Below the pieces are notes generated by a model, which was not told the origin of the DNA, made no database searches, and worked only from the letters and a program-made list of their open reading frames with translations. A program made the position numbers and the translations under genes. From an uncultured Bacilli bacterium (GTDB lineage Bacteria > Bacillota_I > Bacilli_A > RF39 > UBA660), in NCBI GenBank assembly GCA_934167785.1, contig CAKPLX010000037.1, forward strand, positions 1-10,045: DNA of 10,045 bases, written 5' to 3'. Below are positions 7,465-10,045 of this stretch, one piece after another. How positions within the stretch are numbered: position 1 is the stretch's first letter; the number at the start of each line of letters is the position of its first letter.

Positions 7465-9889
7465 AAGCAAAACCTCCAAAAAAGATAACTAAAATAAAAA
7501 TAATACCTTTCCCTATATTATTTGCTTTCTCTAAAGTATCAGGAAGAAACACTATAGTAGAACTTCTTTTATTAATAGCATAAATATCCCATACTTTTTT
7601 AGAAGAATCAATCTCAATACATTGTTGATCATAATTAATAAAATATTTCCTATCAATCTTTTTTTGATGAAAACAATAATTCCCAGAAGGTAAATTTTCA
7701 ATCAATAAATTACCATCATCTGCTGTAATACCTGTATAAATTATTTTTCCACTACTGTTGATAACATCTACAGTAGTCCCCCCAATAGCCTCTTTTTCAC
7801 CAGATTCATTATGATAAAAAATATTCATTCTAGGAATAATTTTTAAAAAATCTAGAGAAATTTCAATATTTTTAGTACTATTTCCACTATCCTTTAACGA
7901 AAAGCACTTTTTCTCATTTATCTCTCCATCAATCAAACAATAATCCCCTAAATATAAAGGTATTTTATTTTTACCAATGTCATCTGTAAAAATATTATCA
8001 ATTTCATCTCCCTTATGATATAAAACATCATTATCAACATAAATATCATTTTGAACAAATAAATTTAATTTTCTATTTGGTCGGATAGATTTTTTATAAG
8101 AATAACCATTATTATTCACTTCAAAAATTTCTTCTAAAGTTGAAACTAAGACATTTCCCATTAATACTTTTTCATTTACTTCCAAATTATATTGTAAATA
8201 CTTGCCCACTCTTTCTAAATTAGCATCATCGTTTAGCTCAATATCAAAAATTTGATTTTGAAATAAATAGCCATTTGAAACATTCACTTCTTCTATACGA
8301 TACTTACCATATCCAAGTTCCATTGGAAATAATAATTCTCCATTCTCGTTTGTACTAAATAAATATTTGGAATCAACTTCTAAATATTTATTCTTAATCA
8401 AATCAAAAATTTTATAAGAAAAACCAGATTGATAAATTCTTTTTTTCTTTTCTTCAGAAAATAATAATAACTTAATTTTACAAACAATATAATCATCAAC
8501 AAAATGAATTCCCATATTTTGAGTAGAATATTCCGTAATACTAAAAGCAGTAGGAGATATCTTTTCATAACCAAATAAAGTATTTCTTTGATAAATTGTA
8601 TACAAACCATAAGGTAATCTTATTGAAGCTACACCTTTATCATTCGTTTCAACTATTCCATAACTTTTTCCATCATCACCAACAACTTCAAAAGTAACAT
8701 TTTCCTCTTCCTTTAGTTGACCACTATTTTCAAAATTATACTTTTTATAAATATTAACATTGCGATAATATGGGTATTCCTCTAATAAAACAGGATCATT
8801 TTCTCCTAAAAAAGAAACGGAAAATTCATCAGGGTTCAATAAATAACCATCACTTTCACAAACCTGTTTTAGAAAATAATTCCCATACCCCAAGTTATCA
8901 ATCACAAAACGCCCATTTTCATCAGCAATTCCTTGATCAATTTTTTCTTGATTATCATTATAAATATCGTAAGTAGCTCCCTTAAAGGTAGCTTGTCCTA
9001 CAGGAATCGCCATTTTTGTCTCTCCATCAATCACCTGAAATTGAAGTGATTTTCCAACAATAGAAAAAGATAATTCTACAGTATCATCTAAAAAGTTGCC
9101 TACAGAAACCAAACATTGAGAACCATCATAATAATAAAATCGACTTTTTCTTGGATATATTCCTTTTTTCTTTAAAACAATTTTATTTCGCCCAACATAA
9201 TCCGGTGAAGTCTTTATCTTTAAAATACTTCCTTCAGTCCATGCCTCAACATATCCACTATCAACAATTTCATACAAATCTAACTCACCGCTTTTAGTAT
9301 AAATTGTCTCAACAGAATCAATTGAATAAAAAGAATGTTCAGAAACATCTAATTCCACTTTATTATAATACCATTTCTGTAAATCAAGAATTTCCTTCTT
9401 ATATTGTTCAATATTAATTCTAGGACCATTTTTATCCAACACATTAGTCCATTCAATAACAGCACCACTCAAACGTTCCCATATCAATTCTTGAGCAGCC
9501 ATGTAATATAAATAGCTTTCATGACCAGGATATAAATAACCAAAATAAGAAATAGATTGCACATATTCTTTTTCTTCTAAAGATAACGATGAAATACCGA
9601 AATCCTCTGTTGAATGATACCATTCTGTTGTAATATCCTTTCCAAGTTCAACACAATAAGAAACAATACCATTTAAAGTATACATATTTAAATAATATAA
9701 ATGTTCCTCCCCATTAAACCGACTAATCGCATAAACTCCTTCCAATCGATTTTTTTCCAATTTAGAATCATTCATTCCTGCATCAACTCGAAGCATTCTT
9801 GTTCCTAAAAAAATTAAAAACACTACCACCCCCAAATTCCAAAATGTTCTATACAATTTTCTTTTTCCTCTTGAATTTATTTTTTTCAT
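7433..9889 (-). CDS. Surface protein with thioester domain, SpaA/Cna-B-like domains and LPxT-type sorting signal
   Basis: This 818-residue exported protein is probably a wall-anchored adhesin. A basic N-terminus and hydrophobic core (about 19-29) form a signal peptide, with possible cleavage after VDA (Ala37). Residues about 50-175 match a thioester domain: SYCVELG gives Cys79 and AAQELIWERL gives Gln133, the pair that forms the internal thioester used by such adhesins to bond host amines. A beta-rich region (180-280) is followed by SpaA/Cna-B-like domains at about 282-386, 396-465, 468-555, 576-680 and 683-765; the fourth is weak. The end is a sorting signal: LPDTL (782-786), hydrophobic segment (795-809) and basic tail (KKIAIYRRR). 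Most domains lack clear isopeptide Lys/Glu residues, and several carry cysteines. The start has a strong AGAGGAGG site. The sortase gene overlaps the 3' end. Confidence 0.88.
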   Translation of the reverse strand: MKKINSRGKRKLYRTFWNLGVVVFLIFLGTRMLRVDAGMNDSKLEKNRLEGVYAISRFNGEEHLYYLNMYTLNGIVSYCVELGKDITTEWYHSTEDFGISSLSLEEKEYVQSISYFGYLYPGHESYLYYMAAQELIWERLSGAVIEWTNVLDKNGPRINIEQYKKEILDLQKWYYNKVELDVSEHSFYSIDSVETIYTKSGELDLYEIVDSGYVEAWTEGSILKIKTSPDYVGRNKIVLKKKGIYPRKSRFYYYDGSQCLVSVGNFLDDTVELSFSIVGKSLQFQVIDGETKMAIPVGQATFKGATYDIYNDNQEKIDQGIADENGRFVIDNLGYGNYFLKQVCESDGYLLNPDEFSVSFLGENDPVLLEEYPYYRNVNIYKKYNFENSGQLKEEENVTFEVVGDDGKSYGIVETNDKGVASIRLPYGLYTIYQRNTLFGYEKISPTAFSITEYSTQNMGIHFVDDYIVCKIKLLLFSEEKKKRIYQSGFSYKIFDLIKNKYLEVDSKYLFSTNENGELLFPMELGYGKYRIEEVNVSNGYLFQNQIFDIELNDDANLERVGKYLQYNLEVNEKVLMGNVLVSTLEEIFEVNNNGYSYKKSIRPNRKLNLFVQNDIYVDNDVLYHKGDEIDNIFTDDIGKNKIPLYLGDYCLIDGEINEKKCFSLKDSGNSTKNIEISLDFLKIIPRMNIFYHNESGEKEAIGGTTVDVINSSGKIIYTGITADDGNLLIENLPSGNYCFHQKKIDRKYFINYDQQCIEIDSSKKVWDIYAINKRSSTIVFLPDTLEKANNIGKGIIFILVIFFGGFAYKKIAIYRRR

Positions 9890-9895
9890 CTTTTT

Positions 9896-9903
9896 CCTCC
9901 TCT
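9896..9903 (-). promoter_or_regulatory. Ribosome-binding site of the thioester surface protein
   Basis: AGAGGAGG lies six bases before the ATG at 9887-9889 on the minus strand. It fixes the start that begins the basic region of the signal peptide. No convincing promoter was found in the 140 bases upstream; the TATAAG near 9906 would place the transcript start on top of this site. Confidence 0.8.
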
Positions 9904-9983
9904 ACTTATATTATTCTAGATAAATTGCATAAAACCTTCTTCAATAAAAAAAATACTGATCAAAAATATGGTTCTATAATATT

Positions 9984-10011
9984 TAGTGGGTGTTAAGAAA
10001 AACACTCACTA
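9984..10011. terminator. Hairpin in the leader of the surface-protein gene
   Basis: An 11-bp inverted repeat (9984-9994 with 10001-10011) has a six-base loop. As plus-strand RNA it pairs fully with one G-U pair, and TTTTATT follows at 10012-10018. As minus-strand RNA it has one A-C mismatch and no U run behind it. It could be a terminator for plus-strand transcription, a weak terminator of a minus-strand gene beyond the window, or a leader structure of the surface-protein mRNA. Confidence 0.45.
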
Positions 10012-10045
10012 TTTTATTGCATTAAAAAAGTGACACACTAAACCA

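Noticed and set aside
8398..8976. Short frames within the surface-protein gene (minus strand 8398-8610, plus strand 8770-8976)
   Set aside because: They sit in other frames of a continuous conserved coding region, without start signals of their own.
9975..9980. Plus-strand TATAAT suggesting an antisense promoter
   Set aside because: No -35 box is at a suitable distance, and the predicted start would fall inside the hairpin at 9984-10011.
9799..9996. Plus-strand frame opposite the start of the surface-protein gene
   Set aside because: The translation is an AT-driven Phe/Leu/Lys string with no ribosome-binding site. It overlaps a well-supported signal peptide and leader.

Overview
The window looks like chromosomal DNA from a low-GC, cell-walled member of the Firmicutes (Bacillota). 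Four things point there. The sequence is strongly AT-rich. Shine-Dalgarno sites of the AGGAGG type precede nearly every gene. There is a PASTA-domain Ser/Thr kinase and a sortase with an LPxT-type surface protein, so the cell has peptidoglycan. The order rlmN-prpC-prkC-rsgA-rpe is the one known from Bacillus subtilis and relatives. TGA is used as a normal stop (prpC, rsgA), so this is not a Mycoplasma-type genetic code. A wall-bearing Bacilli or Erysipelotrichia-like gut lineage is a reasonable guess, but the genus cannot be read from the sequence. All nine genes lie on the minus strand, so transcription runs from high to low coordinates.

Region 1 (about 10045 to 6949) is a surface-protein module. 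It holds an 818-residue exported protein with an N-terminal thioester domain (Cys79/Gln133), a chain of SpaA/Cna-B-like domains and a C-terminal sorting signal. A small sortase follows and overlaps its 3' end. Both members are unusual. The sorting motif is LPDTL rather than LPxTG. The sortase has its catalytic His and Cys, but the usual Arg position reads Lys/Gln, and it may start at an ATA codon. The Cna-B-like domains mostly lack the isopeptide residues and carry paired cysteines instead.

Region 2 (6948 to 5822) is phosphotransacetylase (pta) with its own good sigma-A-type promoter and an intrinsic terminator.

Region 3 (5809 to about 21) is a complete-looking six-gene operon. It has one promoter (TTGAAT, 17 bp, TATACT), an unidentified three-helix membrane protein, rlmN, prpC, prkC, rsgA and rpe, and ends in a strong hairpin terminator. 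Every junction is either a 1-4 base overlap or a stop codon built into the next ribosome-binding site. The operon joins ribosome functions (RlmN methylation, RsgA subunit maturation), a cell-wall-sensing kinase/phosphatase pair and a pentose-phosphate enzyme. Its PASTA kinase has an extra C-terminal extracellular domain that resembles a MucBP/beta-grasp repeat.

No tRNA, rRNA, CRISPR array, insertion sequence or phage gene was seen. The most unusual part is the thioester protein/sortase pair.
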